The notes: generated by a model not told the origin, from the letters alone. DNA of 64,000 nt from Acorus gramineus (GCA_030737835.1 JAUJYN010000015.1:3217685-3281684), one strand, 5' to 3'. Positions 1 through 13,234 are shown, counted from the first letter of the stretch. Program-made: numbers and translations.

Positions 1-2232
1 TTTGAATGAATACACACGAGTTCTTTAATTAATATTGATAATAATTCCTCTGGTTTTGCTGATAAGGCTAAGGACGTCCACTACATGCCAAGAAGAAGGC
101 TTATTCAACACATACGATGCAACGAAGATAAAACACGAACTAGATTGCCAATGCCCCTCCACGAACAATAACTAACACCTACCCTGAAAGGTTGGGAAAA
201 GAGGGGTGAGCCACCACGCGCTTAGTGAATGGACCTATAGCATCCCAATAATAATAATAATTATTATTATTATAATAACAATAAAAAAAATTTTAAGAAT
301 AATCCCAAAAATCTGAACTAGCAGAATATAAACATATACATATAATTTCCACAAGTGTAACTATAAAACATAATGCATCTCTTTAGAGGAATAGCCACAA
401 ATCTCATACTAACTACATGATGAGTATGATGCAACGGACACGCATGCCCATATGGCACGCAGCTGAAAGATGCTCCATCTAGAGCTTGGTCACGCAGACG
501 TCATGCAGACAAGGTCCCACTGGACTAGGTCACGCAGACCGGTCATCACGCAGACGATGTCATGCAGACAAGTGTCACGCAGACGGATGATATGCATGCA
601 AGATCAATTTATCAAACTATAATTTGCATGCAAGAATAACATAGTCTCCAATATAGATTATACGTAAAATAATACCTTAAAATCATAGTGTCATGCTCAT
701 GTATTCCATAATCAAGATAACAGTTGTATTCATAAAATAGGCATGATGCAATCATGATATAAATATAATTAGTTTTGAAATCTACGTAGAGACTAGACCC
801 ACTCACCTTTGGTCCAACGAAGAACATCAGAAGTCTAAGTCACCCTAACCAGCTCATGAAACGATACAACTCGGTCACAATATGTGCAAATAGTAATGAA
901 CCTAATGGAACCCATGCACACTAAAACGGACGGCTCCCAAAGGGGGCGTCCGAAACATGCCTGACGGCTCTCATTGGATCCGTCCTGAGGCAGAAACATG
1001 AAACCCTATTTTCTTTTTTTCTTTTTTTAAAAAATACCCCAACACATTCTATCATCAAAAACCTTACGTGAGTCATTCAAACGTTGTAAAACAGAAAAGA
1101 GTTTACATCGAAATCGATTCACATGTACCAAAAATCCGATTAAGACCAATCAAAACTCTTTGAAAATATCTTTGAAAACCCTAGGTCTATCATAGGTATA
1201 AATAATTAATATGGATATATGTTTAAACCTAAAAAAAAAATCATAAATATATGCATATGTTTGGATTTATGCGTACAGGGTTCAAAATAAGGCTTAAAGA
1301 TCATAAAAACATGATTTCTACCTTACACGAATTAACCTAAACATAGTATATACATAAACATATTTATTTTTACATGAAAGACTTACAAACCATCTTCGAA
1401 AACTTAAAACATCACTGCTATAACATTAAATCCGAAAATCATCTAAATCCCATTGAGGTTATGAGGAAAATCCAACAAGAAAACCCAAGAAATCATAAAC
1501 TTCAAACATATGCATTGAGATTCAATATCATCATCAAAAACTTGTAAAAACTTGTAAAAACAAGAAGGCATAATACAAGAAATTATTAACATAATACAAG
1601 ACCCGAAGTCATATCAAGACCTTAAAAAAAACAAGAAGGAGACTTATTCTTTTTGTTTGAAAACCTTTAAAACGAGATCATATATTAAGGACTTCTAAAA
1701 GGGATTACTATCAATCAAAAACTCTTTAGAAAACTCACCAAAACCTTGCTTGAACTCTCTTTCCCGAGCTCCCAGCAACGGTGCCGAAACAAGGGAAGAA
1801 GAAAAGACTTTTAGGGTTTGAAATTTCTAGAGTTTCAATGTAAGGAGAGAGGAAAAGAGATTTATAAGCCTCTCATGCACGTAGGGAAACAATTACGACG
1901 CCAATGATTTGCATGAATCCCAATTAATGCACCTATTCTTTTCAAAAACGGATCCTATTTTCGAAAATACGATTTTCCAAATCGACGGCTCCTATTGCAT
2001 CCGTCGCCCAGCTTCCCGATGGCTCCTATAGGATCCGTCAGACTGTGTCTGACAACACCCTGTTATGGTTTGGTCCATAACTTGATCTATACGCATCTGA
2101 TTTACGATCCGCAAGAAGCGTTGGAAAGCCAACGAAACGAGGAATCTAACCATGCCAAATTATTAGAAATTTGGAATACTAAACATACCATAAAAGCAGG
2201 TTAATTACGGCCCAAAAGTCAGAGTCGCTATA
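1..2232 (-). mobile_element. LTR of family B, cut by the left window edge
   Basis: Read on the minus strand, this stretch follows the complete B LTR at 56042-58834 from its first bases almost to its end; only about the last 170 bp lie outside the window. The beginning is mutated (TATAGCGACTCTG, against TGTAACAACTGTG in the copy at 41621). Landmarks in the same order as the other copies are the shared module at 2075-2132, paired GACGG/CCGTC hairpins at 1983-2040 and 926-990, a TATA-like TTATAAATC near 1860-1868, and the pyrimidine-rich end near 170-240. No coding sequence is seen. Whether this is a solo LTR or one end of a full element cannot be decided here. Confidence 0.8.
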
Positions 2233-2509
2233 TATATATATATATACATAATGTATTTGTCTTTATGACAAATTGAATGGAGTCATTTATAAAAAAAATA
2301 TAAAAAAATCAATGAGATATATATTTCATGTAACGAGATATATATTAGCTATTGAGATATATACACTCTCCGTGGGACATGTTCCCCCAAACAGCGTGTA
2401 ACAGGCCTCAAAAGATAAAAGAGAGTTATACTCAACCCATTTTACAGCCCCATTACAACTTCATATATCTCGTTAACTACCTACACTCACTATAACAATG
2501 TATATTCTT
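2233..2509. repeat. AT-rich MITE remnant, family E
   Basis: AT-rich DNA with repeated 'gagatatata' and 'taacgagatatata' motifs and the phrases 'cagccccattacaact' and 'atctcgttaac'. These recur in at least nine other places in the window (for example 6262-6545 and 33240-33520). Ends and target duplication are not clear. Confidence 0.4.
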
Positions 2510-3382
2510 AGGGGCGGAGCTAGGAATTAGATGGGGGGGGGGGGGGGAGCCAAGATTTTTTAATAAAGAAAAAAATACTTATAAAAGAATATAAATGTAT
2601 GATTACTCAAGACAATTAAAAATGTCGGATAATAATCATATCCTTGAAACAATGGATGATTAAGATAGAAGTTATTTTTACTTCTTATTCTGTATTTAAA
2701 AATCTGAAAATTTTAATAAAATATCTAGGAATATCATTATTTACCATTACAAAAAATATAAAATAATAACCTTGGAAAAATTAAAAAATAAATATGAAAT
2801 AAATGATTGACCACTAATGTATACAAGGATACTTTTAAAGCTTAGATTTATAAAAAAAAATACAATTTAAAATCGAACTTCTCAAAAGCCCTCCAAACTC
2901 AAATTAGCAATTATGAAAAATCAAAATAAACAAAAATAAATAAATAAATTCAAAGCTGTGATTTTCAAACCCAAAATCAGAGATTGAAAATCCTTTGAAA
3001 CCAAATCTTTTCTTAATAATTTAAAAAAAAATGCAAATCAACTACTTCAAATCTCATAAATATCAACAGACACTAGAACACTTAGTCAATTTTACAGCTT
3101 TATTTACAGTCAAGAAATTGGTTAACACGATGTATAATCCACTGTCTCAATTTTTTATTAAAAAATATAATTAAAAATATATACATACTTTATTTGTTAA
3201 ATATATACTTTAACAAAACGAGAAAAAAAACGTATGCTACAAAGGGCATTGAGAACAAGTTTGGATGTAAAAATTTTCATTTCCACTACTCACATATTCC
3301 ATCTTCAATACACACCTGTGACAAATAAAAAATAAAAAATGTATTCACTCAAGGCTTGGAGGGGCGGGCCGGCCCAGCCCCT
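2510..3382. mobile_element. Probable MITE with GGGGC-rich ends
   Basis: The left end reads AGGGGCGGAGCTAGG, followed by a run of about 15 G. The right end, read on the other strand, begins AGGGGCTGGGCCGG. The interior is very AT-rich and non-coding. The matching GC-rich ends around an AT-rich body suggest a non-autonomous DNA transposon. No convincing target duplication is visible, so superfamily and exact borders are uncertain. Confidence 0.4.
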
Positions 3383-3573
3383 GTATATATTTTGGTAGAA
3401 AATTTTTTTATGTATTGTATAAATTGGTCTATGTAATTTATTAGAGTACATATTTTATTTTAAAAATATATATATATCTATGATATCCTATTTTAAAGAA
3501 AATAAAAAAAAAAGACTGAAAATTTAATAAATAATAGATTATATATTTATTAATTTAAAACATTTCATTAGTT

Positions 3574-3646
3574 GGGGGTGTAGCTCATATGGTAGAGCGC
3601 TCGCTTCGCATGCGAGAGGCACGGGGTTCGATTCCCCGCACCTCCA
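3574..3646 (+). tRNA. tRNA-Ala (anticodon CGC)
   Basis: A complete 73-nt cloverleaf folds by eye: acceptor GGGGGTG with CACCTCC, D-stem GCTC/GAGC, anticodon stem CTCGC/GCGAG around loop TTCGCAT, five-base variable loop, T-stem CGGGG/CCCCG with loop TTCGATT, discriminator A. The anticodon CGC reads GCG alanine codons. The acceptor stem holds the G3:U70 wobble pair, the main alanine identity element. The internal promoters are present (box A region TAGCTCATATGG, box B GGTTCGATTCC). CCA is not encoded, as expected for a nuclear gene, and there is no intron. A T-run follows directly. The gene stands alone in repeat-rich AT DNA and looks intact. Confidence 0.96.
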
Positions 3647-3648
3647 CC

Positions 3649-3659
3649 TTTTTTTTTTT
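3649..3659 (+). terminator. RNA polymerase III terminator of the tRNA gene
   Basis: A run of 11 T begins two bases after the tRNA discriminator base, the normal Pol III stop signal. Confidence 0.85.
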
Positions 3660-3944
3660 ATTTTTTTCAGGGACAGAGAAACACTAATAATAAAAAATTG
3701 AATTAAAAAAAAAAAAAACACTATGCACATAATAGCCCTCCACTATTGTAAACATCTACTCATGTCATCAGTCATGCTTATCCAAGTTCTATATTTATGC
3801 AATATATTAAAAACCTTCTACAGTTTATTAATGCAAAAAATCATCTCTAAATTACGAATTTACCCATCTAGATAGTTTATAAAACTATATTCATAGGGGA
3901 TAATTTTTACATTTGTAACACATTATTTTGATATATTATGTGTT

Positions 3945-4124
3945 CAACCAGAGTTAACCAGACAGAATATTCACAAAATAATTCTAATCTATCAACGAAG
4001 AATTAACTCATGGGGGCTATTTGAATTTACATAGGTGTTTTCAAGGGGTTATATAAACTTTAGGAAAGGTCAGCGGTTTATATGGATTTCAAGCAGTTTA
4101 CAAAAGGGTATATGGATTGTTCCC
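3945..4124. repeat. Orphan Mutator-family terminal repeat
   Basis: The order of motifs ('gttaaccagacagaatattc', 'atctatcaacgaag', 'aattaactcatgggggct', then repeated 'gggttatat-gga-ttt' blocks ending near GATTGTTCCC) matches the right terminal repeat of the Mutator-like elements ending at 54954 and 41536. No matching left end was found upstream, so it is a truncated or solo end. Confidence 0.5.
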
Positions 4125-4140
4125 TTTATAAATATAGTAT

Positions 4141-4485
4141 GTTATAAATGAAATGTACTATATTTTTATAATAATATTAGACACGGTCTCATTTCCACTC
4201 TCCTATTTTGATTATTGTAAAAATATGATACAACATGAAATAAGGTCCATACAAAAATAAAAATTATATGGATAATATTATACACAGCCCCAAATGCAGT
4301 CTCACATACTTTTTAAAAGCAGCAAACATCACTTAATAAGATACATACTTTGATAAAAATATGTATATTGCTCATTAAAGAGATCTATTTTTAGCAAGTG
4401 TCAAAAAAAGTATAGAGATACAAATACATCACCTAAGAAGGTATATATTTCGCTGGATAGCTAACAAGACATTATAAACTAACGC
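4141..4485. repeat. MITE remnant, family E
   Basis: Contains the family landmarks 'cacagcccca', 'catcacttaataagatacatactttg', 'cattaaagagat', 'tttttagcaagtgt' and 'aaggtatatatttcgctgg' in the same order as the copies at 6262 and 33240. It is AT-rich and non-coding. Confidence 0.5.
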
Positions 4486-6261
4486 CCAAATTATTTATAT
4501 CTCTTGGTTTCAATAGGACTCCATGTAGTTTCTATGTACTATTATATAAAAATAATTGAGTTATTAATGACTACACGAAACTAAGAAATGACCCCCTCAC
4601 GTGTGAAATTAAGATCAAACAATTCTATTAAATTGGATATGATAGTATATGTGATAGTTATATCCATTTTTTTTTTTCTATGGATAATTTTTTTTTTTCT
4701 TGATCAAATCTTTCCCTCTCAGCAGACGGGAAGATTCAAATTCAAATTCCCTCACTAAAGAAATGGTATATCTCTCATCCTACCAAAAGAAGGTTTAGTT
4801 ATATCCAATTATTTTTTGCAACCAAACATATTTTTGGACTTCATCCCTCCTATTATTCTACCCCGTTCAAACAAGAGCTTAGGTTGCATTGTAAAATTGG
4901 AAAAAGTTTACATTTGTGAAGGTTTTAGATAGAATAAAGATTCATCCAAATAAATAAAATAAATATTTAGTGATGGTTTTGTTAGGTGTAGGCGTGTAGC
5001 AAGTGAACATTCAAATGATAATGAACATATACATTTATATATAAATGCATTATATATACAAAGATATTTAAGTCCTTTCACTAGATGGATTCTATAAATT
5101 AGTATAGGAAAATGATCGTTTAGCCCCATTTGCACTATGATGGGACTCTGTGTAACAATATTCATTGAATAATATTAGTGGACACCACCTTTGCTCAAAA
5201 AAGAATTATGAATGGAAGCTTCAATGTTGGGTGTGAAGAAGAGATGAGATACCAATTAGGGTTGCTTTTTAAACTCTTTAAGGATGTCATAAATTATCCA
5301 AGCTAAACGGATACCTCAATATATAACTACTGAAAGCAATTCTCCAAACTTGTGTCATGTAAAAATGGATTCGCATAATCAGATCTGTTTCTAAAAAAAC
5401 ATTGTTTTAAGAGATTTTCAAATATTGAAAATTTAACAAAGACACGTAAAGTTAGGTTTGTAACGCAAAACGTCTACATTGTTTGGATCTACATTTGACA
5501 TTTAAATAAAAAAAACCCGCTCAACGTGAATCCAGCTAGCCTGTGCCTAAGATTATATATGAATCAGCAATTTCACTTAATTGGTCATATGATATTTTCT
5601 CAGGTAAAAAATATCACATCCTCCTTTAATTGTACTTGTCCACATCTTAATCCCCACTATATTTAATAGATGGAATACAATCAATTCATGCATAGAACCA
5701 AATTCAATTAGGGAGACTTGCACCCTTAACTGATTGGCATACATTACACCTAAGCTTGTCAATATCTGAAAAACAAAATTATTCAAACATCATAAAGATA
5801 TAAAAAAATATCAAATAAAAGCAAAGCAATCATTAGAAAATAGAATTAGCATTATTCTAGTGGAGGGGATAACTATCCCCAACAATTGAATACAGGCTAG
5901 TTTCGAGAAAAATCTCAAAAAGTTATATACAACATTGTTCAACAAAGTTCATTCAAGTATAGAGAAGTTTTGACAAAGTATCAACAAGTTTGAAGAACAA
6001 GATTATACTAGAACAAAAGAAAGACGTGGACGTATGGTTGAAGGAGATGTGATGTTTGAAGGAGACTAGAAACCCTAAATTATCAATTTTAATTCTCTCA
6101 TCTCTAGTGCGTTTACTACCAGTGTTCATGTTTTAGACATGCCAACTATCCAAAAAAATATATGTATACGCTCATAATATGAAAAGATCAAATACTATTA
6201 TCCATATTTGAATGATTTAGGATGGAATATGAATATTAAGGCATTCAATCTGTTGATAGGC
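4486..6261. other. AT-rich intergenic DNA, no recognised feature
   Basis: Only short open frames (under 90 codons) with no recognisable protein signature, plus homopolymer T and A runs. No structural RNA or intact transposon ends were found. Confidence 0.5.
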
Positions 6262-6545
6262 TTAAATTCACGGAAAATGTTAGACTCAATCATTTTTACC
6301 AATCAAAACTCAAACCACACGTGCTTTGATTTTTTAAAAAATAATAAACATCATCTAACGAGGTATGTGCTTTAATAAAAAAAAATGTATATCCCTCTAT
6401 TTCGAGTTGAATGAACCCATTTTTAGTAAGCGTAGGAAAAATTTAATGAAAAATATATACATGGTCTAACGAGACATGTTTCACTAGATTTCTAACGAGG
6501 TATATAAGACTGTATTTTGAATTGTAAAAAAAAACTAAGTGTAAC
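6262..6545. mobile_element. MITE, family E
   Basis: Starts near 'aaaatgttagactcaat' and ends 'aactaagtgtaacagcaccc'. The ends are imperfect inverted repeats (GTTAGACTCAAT against TGTTACACTTAGT). The inside repeats the motif 'aacgagGTATATA' in several forms. A sister copy at 33240-33520 is alignable over nearly its full length. No coding potential. Confidence 0.6.
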
Positions 6546-6811
6546 AGCACCCTAAATTCACACCATATCAGCAAACCCATTGCACAAAACATAATTTCTA
6601 TACTATGAATCTTATAGAAGAGTCCAGTCTATAAATTTATGTAGTTCTCAATTTTGGTTGAGGGGAGTAATACTAGGTACCTGGATATACAGTGCTCTAA
6701 TAAGCAATGATGGCTGCTCAGTGCAGGTCATATGCAATAAGGAATCCTGTTGACTTTGAGGGGTGTACCAGATCACAGTAGATTCATCGATGGCGAACTC
6801 AGATGCGATCT

Positions 6812-9800
6812 TCAAAATATAGTTGAGAATATCAACTGCTGGAAAAAATTCGCTCTTTGAGATCTTTCCCTGTAGGCCTCATATCGCACTTCCATTGTTG
6901 TAAATTGTTCCTTGCTGCAATGGATAAATGATCAATTGCTTATTACCTACATGGGCTCGAGTTATTTTGCTTATGGAAAATGTTAAAATGTAGGGTATGT
7001 TTGTGCATAATTTTAAAATGGAAAATGAAATAAAAAGAATGAATTTGAATCAACAGGATTTTTCCTTTGACCAATTTTTGTTTTGTTTGTGCATGTAATG
7101 AAAAGATGAAATCATTTCCATCATTTCTCACTCCTATGGTGAAGGAGAAATTTTTCCTCTCTTTTCTAATAAGAAAAAACAGAAAAAAATTTCTTTATCT
7201 TGTTTGGCACAAACACTATTTTTTTTAATGGTCAAATGGAAAATTTTATCCCTCCCTCATTTCCCTTCACTTTCTTGCATGCACAAACACACCCTTCTTC
7301 ATTCTTGTATTCAATTTTGTAGACCTACCACATTCAATTTTGTACATCTAACAAACACCAAAAGAAAAAAAGGTGAAGCATATACTCTAAATTAATTGCG
7401 TACATTTATGTTTTTTGTAATAGTGTATACTGACATAATAGAGTATATATTCTATTTAAGATTTCAAATACTGAACTAGATGACATGATGTCTGTGGAAG
7501 TGTCTGACTGTAACAGTGCCTTTTGTCTATGGATCGAAATTCTAAAAATACTATGATACAAATTCAGACTTTGCATGGCTCTAACATAATTTGCTATTGA
7601 TGTATATGTGTTGTGTCTAATGAGAGAGCATATCAAGAAATATGATACCTGTTTTCACATTCGGAGCTTGATGGGACTTTGACATCATTGTAAGACCTAG
7701 CTCCTTGATCGCCCCTCGTATCTGGAAGCGTTAAACTACAGAGAAATGGTGAGAGCAATGGATCCGGGGCAGAATCAAGTGCATTTCCCTTATGATTGGA
7801 TGTCACTATTCCAATAAAGGAGCTATGCTCCTGTAGTTCCTTCCCAAGTGGCGCTGAACCGTTGGTCTGCAAACCTATTCGCTGTGATTTCCTCCTCTGA
7901 CAAAAAAAAAAAAAAAAAGAGTGAAATTTTTATGAACACAATCGTACTGGTGAAAATCATGTACGATCCTGATACCTTCAACATATGTGCATGTTGCACA
8001 GTAAAATGTCCAATCAGATCCTTCCCTAAATTTTCTGCACATACTGGGCATACCTGCAATACAACATTTTAGGTTCAATTGAGAAGCTTCAATAAACAAA
8101 AAAACAGAATGTCCAATGCCAAGCATGCGAAAAACGTAGTCAGATGGTTGACAGATAATGATCATATGTAGCAGTCAGACGGAGGTATTCAACTCTAAAA
8201 CCCCTAGCCACTCCCCGGATTGATGAAGCAAGACAAATATAACATGCATTTTCAAGGATTTCATTTGATTCATAGAAGCTTTTACAAATATTTCCATATT
8301 TATAATGATGAATGATTCCACCAACATACTTCCTATGTTTCATTAACAGCCCCATAACCAGCAATAGTGCGGACCAATCGGTTTCGGTGATCTATAATAT
8401 CTGTTTCTATATTATCTGTTCAAGATGTATGTACTCCCATGTCCCCTTTTTGTGTCTTTTTTTTGTAGTATGTACTCCCATGTCCCCTTTCAGTATGTAC
8501 TCCCATGTACTCATACAGGTTTCCACAATATCTATGATTACAACACCTCTACTTCAATGTTTTTTTTCAAATGAAAATACATGAAATTTCATTTATAAAA
8601 AAACCAATTCTGATTTATCAAGCATGAGTCAAAATGGATTGAAGTTCTCGATCTTTGTTTGCAATGGCCAATTAAAAATCTGATGTGAAAGTATTGGGAG
8701 AGTAAAAAGTATTGGGAGGGTATAAACAATTGGGTATTTGTATCAGTTAGGTGAAAAACCTACATGTTGTATATGATACCTGTGATGAGGTGCAGCATAT
8801 TAGGATATAGGTTTTTTGTATTTAATCCTAAATATCATAGAAACATAAAATAGGTGTATATCTATGTTTCCCAGAGTTCAGCAAATTTAACACCTATATA
8901 TTAGGAATGAAAATGAGGGGAAAAAAGATATATACATGGAAAAGCAAGAGAATAGAGAGGATGCTATATTGTATCTTAAGATATGCATACATTCAGTGGA
9001 AAAAAACCTGCATCTAGCGTACCATATGTTACAATACAGACTGATACTTTAAAGTAAGAGCTGTACTTATTATTTAATACTTTTCCAGCACACTCTCTCT
9101 CTCTATGGTTTAATTCAATGCAGTATTGCTCTCTGCCTGTTTAGGTTGCCATTAACATTATTGATAAGTTTAAAATACATGAAAAGTCCTAAAAAGTTAG
9201 ATGAATTATGATAAATGTTTACTTTGTAGCATCCATGACCACTAGCATTATTGGGGATAACCACACCCAATTAAAATAGGTGATAACACCACTAGACAAT
9301 AGACTCAAAGAAATGATACTTAACATCATAAAAAACCATGAAAATTTCACAAAGATTCACACATCGATGATTCAACCCATTTTTTTGGTAAATCCATTTC
9401 CTGAAAGTCTTCAATGTTTCGCTGCACTCTATGAAAAAAATACCTCCAAGTCCACTATCCATGCCAAAAGGACCAAGAAATTTCCATGAAAGGTACTTCA
9501 AAAGATTTCTAAGGAGTTGTTCTACATGTAGCTTAATGCCTTGGTGTTTGTGATGCGTAAACTTCATGTCAGTTTCTTGATATGCTATATAGAAGAATCT
9601 TGATAAGGGCGGAATTTTCTTTAACTTGATGTTCTATTATGACAGTCAAATATGTACAGGCATGATATATCTCTGTAAGGGTATGTCAAACTGCAGTTGC
9701 CTTATCATTCCTATGCACCTTCTTATGGGGAAAATAAAGATGAATAATTAAGTGATGTTTAGGAAAATTTGAATCCGAAAAATTCTAGTTAATTTTTGTT

Positions 9801-12800
9801 CGATTAGTTCAATTTCCTATTTCTGGCACATTTGTAATGAATGAACATTTTAGAGCAGTAAACTCTTGCATAAGGAGAAGTCCTAGCTTGTGAAATCATA
9901 CCTATGTGGGACACTATGCCAATGAAAAACAAGCTTGATTGTCATATATTTCAATTCACTTAATTTTCCAAAATATTCTACCATGTAGTGGTCATGCTCT
10001 GGTGACTACTCATACAAAATTAATATGATAAAGAAGTCAATTAAATGTCAATCAAATTGGCAAAAAAAAAACCACTTTGAAATTGAGGAAGATGTACTAT
10101 TGAATGACACCCTCGAGAACTAATTTAATTAATCAACAAAAAAAAAAGATCAAATTCAATTGAACTATTGCTCATGCAACCTTAATTTTGGATTATCAAC
10201 TCAGCAATGTCTAGGTTTCCAAATCATGATGCGATTAGACAAACGGTGTAAAAATTTATATATCATTTGAATATTGATATACAAAGATTTGGTAGAGTCT
10301 ACATAGATTGTCGTCATTTAATTTGATTCTATTTCTTCAGAAAGTTAACAATCGCCGAACACAAAGGGTATGTCATGGCAAAATACAAAAATCCAAATAC
10401 CAAAGACGCAAAGGCACACATAAATTTGAAATACAAATGGTCTCATGCAGTGTTATATGCAGAGTTATGCATATAATTCACTCTTTTCCTATAATAGGAG
10501 GCCAGGTCAAAGTTAGTTCATAATGCTTCCATACAGAAATCTCACATGCATTACAAGATAGTGTACCTTGTGATTTTCTTTGTGAAGCTACACTACACAA
10601 ATGTTTTTAAATAAAGGGAACAACAAACTCCTAGAAATTTATGCCCCTTGTAATATAGCATTCCTCAATAAGAACTCGAGAACTTTAAATCAATTAAACT
10701 TTGACAATTAAACAACCCGAAGCACAAAATAACATAATCCACATACCGCATTTTTCACATCAAAACAATGTTCCTCAGTAAGATGGGCACAAAGAACAGG
10801 AATCTCAATTTCCACATAACAGAAAGGGCATGGGAAGCACGTCCGAACGTCTTCATCTTCTTCTGCATCATTCATTATTAAATGTGCCTCAGCTTATAAC
10901 ATAAATTGCAATCCTTTTTTTCTTTGAAAGGTAGAATACTGTTCCATATGGTATTCATGCTATACATAGAATATGGCAATATTCAACATATAAAAGAAAC
11001 ACTATAATAACCTAACAAGTTGTAGACTAAATACGGACAGAAGTTTCAGATATAACTACAATTTGAAGTTACATAATTCACAATTGCCTCATTCACTTAT
11101 AAATAAAATATACTTATTAAGGAAGTAACTCATTCATGCTTTATACATGAAGCAATTAATGGTTTTAACTTTAAGACTTGCCTTGTTTGTGTAAGAACTA
11201 ACAGTTTAAGACCCAAAAAATAGAAATTGAAAATGAATGAAGAATCGAAGTATAAGAAACATTAAAATAGCCTGACACACAAATACTTTCCGAATAAATG
11301 TTGGTAGCTTGCCATGTGGTAATGAAATACAAACTTACCCATATTGAACATCTAATATATTATACAATGGAGAATCCTAAGGTCAAACATATTAATCTTG
11401 AACAATGATCCTACTTGCCATTATCTGACTGTTAATAGGAGTTGCATAGTTAGTTATTTACATATATTAAGTATATTAGACATTTTTAGCCTATCCTAAA
11501 AAAAAAAAGACAGCCATCATTAAAAAAAATAACAAGAGGAAAAAGGGCTGCCACTAAAAAAATTCCATTCCATTAGTTTGTAGGAAGCATTCACATGAAC
11601 CATGATATATGAAAGAATCCCACGACATGAATGGAAGTATTCCTTAGCAAGTTGTAGCTTTGTGATTTGACAAAAAGTGACCTGTTCTTAGCCTAAAAGA
11701 GAAGGGTTTTTGAGGAGAGTAACTTTCAGTATTTGAATTGGCGTCATAGAAAATGTTGGACCACATGGATTCCCTATCAAGAAATTCCTAAACAATGAAC
11801 AACTAAGCAGAATATTTAAACATCTAGATATTTCAGGTTGGGTCATGAACTACATTCACATTGTTAGGTTATAGTTACTAAAGAAAATCCACAATTGTTT
11901 TGGAGTCTTAATTCAACATTAAACAGATGGATGATTAATGCAAATTCACTCCATTCTGATTGATCAATTTGTCTTTGCCTGATATTAAATCAGAAGGTAG
12001 CCATTTGTAGCTGAGCAGTTCTTATTTAGATATAAAGGTTATTAATGGTACCATCTGACAAGTAAAAAGCACATGTTCTACAACTAAGGAATACCTTGTC
12101 ACAGAGGATACAAAAAAGGTTACAAGTACAAATGTCTAATGGATGCACGAAGAGTGTTCAAATGATCCAACTCTTTGTGTGAAACAATTTCATCAAGTGA
12201 GAAGGTCGACTTCGGGTTGCCTTTGTACAGCATAACAAAGCATAAGAAATTAACAATCATTATCATTCATGTAAGTATTTGCTAAAAATAGACCAACAAT
12301 TATTACATCCATAGAAACAAATGCTCGTGACTATACCCCATATACAAAATAATAAAAATCAAAACAAAACACTCATCAATTGGACAACCTATACTCAAGC
12401 AACACAATTAGAGTAATAAGTAATAACCCCAGTCTCTAAAAAAAAACATTCAACACCAACAGTTCAACCAAAACTAACAGGGAGACAGAGCAAGCACCCA
12501 ATGAACATTTCAGACCAAACCCAAAAACCCATTTAAACCAAAACCATGTTTCAATCAAAACCCATCAAAAGAACCCAATTTTTTGTCAAAAAAATCTCAA
12601 TCAATCCTTGAAACAAATCCTAAACCACACATTGAAGCAAATCCTCAAACACACATGTCAATCAAGAAAAAAACATGCATCACTAGTCAAAAACAAACCC
12701 AAATCACCCAAAAAAACAAAACCCACATAAAACATATAATAATATACCAGAGTTCAGCCTGGAAGTCTGCATGGTGGATAAGTACTTCGAAGACTGTACC

Positions 12801-12826
12801 CTCGAAGCCCAGAATCCAATGTCCAT
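6812..12826 (-). CDS. DI19-like: Di19-type (dehydration-induced 19) zinc-finger protein, 5 coding exons
   Basis: Coding exons on the minus strand are 12826-12748, 10892-10747, 8053-7976, 7896-7649 and 6914-6812. All introns are GT-AG, phases join exactly, and the protein is 217 aa, the usual family size. The N-terminus has the family signature MDIGFWASR. Finger one has C48, C51, H63 and H68; finger two has C77, C80, H91 and H96 (motif CPVCAENLGKDLIGHF). A basic KRRK at 101-104 is a likely nuclear signal. The motif DPLLSPFLC and an Arg/Gln-rich tail ending FFQQLIFSTIF match the Di19 C-terminal domain. Family members are nuclear, often drought- or ABA-responsive DNA- or protein-binding factors; the exact role here is inferred. 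Introns 1 (1855 bp) and 2 (2693 bp) hold nothing recognisable. The start codon is the family's own. No defect is seen. Confidence 0.93.
6993..7294. mobile_element. Small MITE in the last intron of the Di19 gene
   Basis: The left end GGGTATGTTTGTGCAT and the right end read on the other strand, GGGTGTGTTTGTGCAT, form a terminal inverted repeat of 16 bp with one mismatch. The body is 302 bp, AT-rich and non-coding. The target duplication is not clear, so the superfamily is left open. It lies wholly within intron 4 (6915-7648). Confidence 0.6.
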
Positions 12827-12871
12827 GGCGGCGTAAGTCTCCGGCAGCGACGTCAGGTTTTCCGGTCACAA

Positions 12872-12913
12872 TCTCTCTCTCACACACACACACACAACAC
12901 AACACAACACAAC
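12872..12913. repeat. Compound microsatellite in the Di19 5' leader
   Basis: (TC)n, then (CA)n, then (ACAAC)n units on the plus strand, about 46-88 bp upstream of the Di19 start codon and so probably in its 5' leader or core promoter. Confidence 0.8.
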
Positions 12914-13041
12914 GTGAGGAGTGACAGTCGGTTTTAATGATGGAAAGGAGAGGCTTTTCAAAGGCAGCTTTTTGTGTGGCAGCGTGTGTGAAACACTTCA
13001 ATGAACACAACATAAAAAAGAGATTTGATTGGTTGAGTGGG

Positions 13042-13050
13042 ACACGTGGC
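13042..13050 (-). promoter_or_regulatory. ABRE / G-box upstream of Di19
   Basis: The plus strand reads ACACGTGGC, a canonical ABA-response element with a CACGTG core, about 216 bp upstream of the Di19 ATG. CCAAT-type boxes (ATTGG on the plus strand) lie nearby at about 13027-13031 and 13106-13110. This fits ABA or dehydration control by bZIP factors, which is known for part of the family but inferred here. A clear TATA box was not found. Confidence 0.55.
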
Positions 13051-13234
13051 GTGTACAGGGAATTGAATGAGAAAAGCTGAAATCGGAAACTCTTCGATAT
13101 GATTGATTGGCGTCTGAGTTATTGAATGTGCATTTACGGGGAGATCATGGACATTTATGCGGGCATAGAAAATATAAAAAAAATCAGAGAATTTTTTTAT
13201 TATTATTAAAAGATAAATGTTTGTTTTTCGATTT

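Noticed and set aside
12120..12266. 48-codon minus-strand frame in Di19 intron 1, containing KSTFSLDEIVSHKELDHL
   Set aside because: It looks protein-like but cannot be joined in frame to the Di19 exons, which already form a complete family-length protein. Possibly an old gene fragment; no family was recognised.
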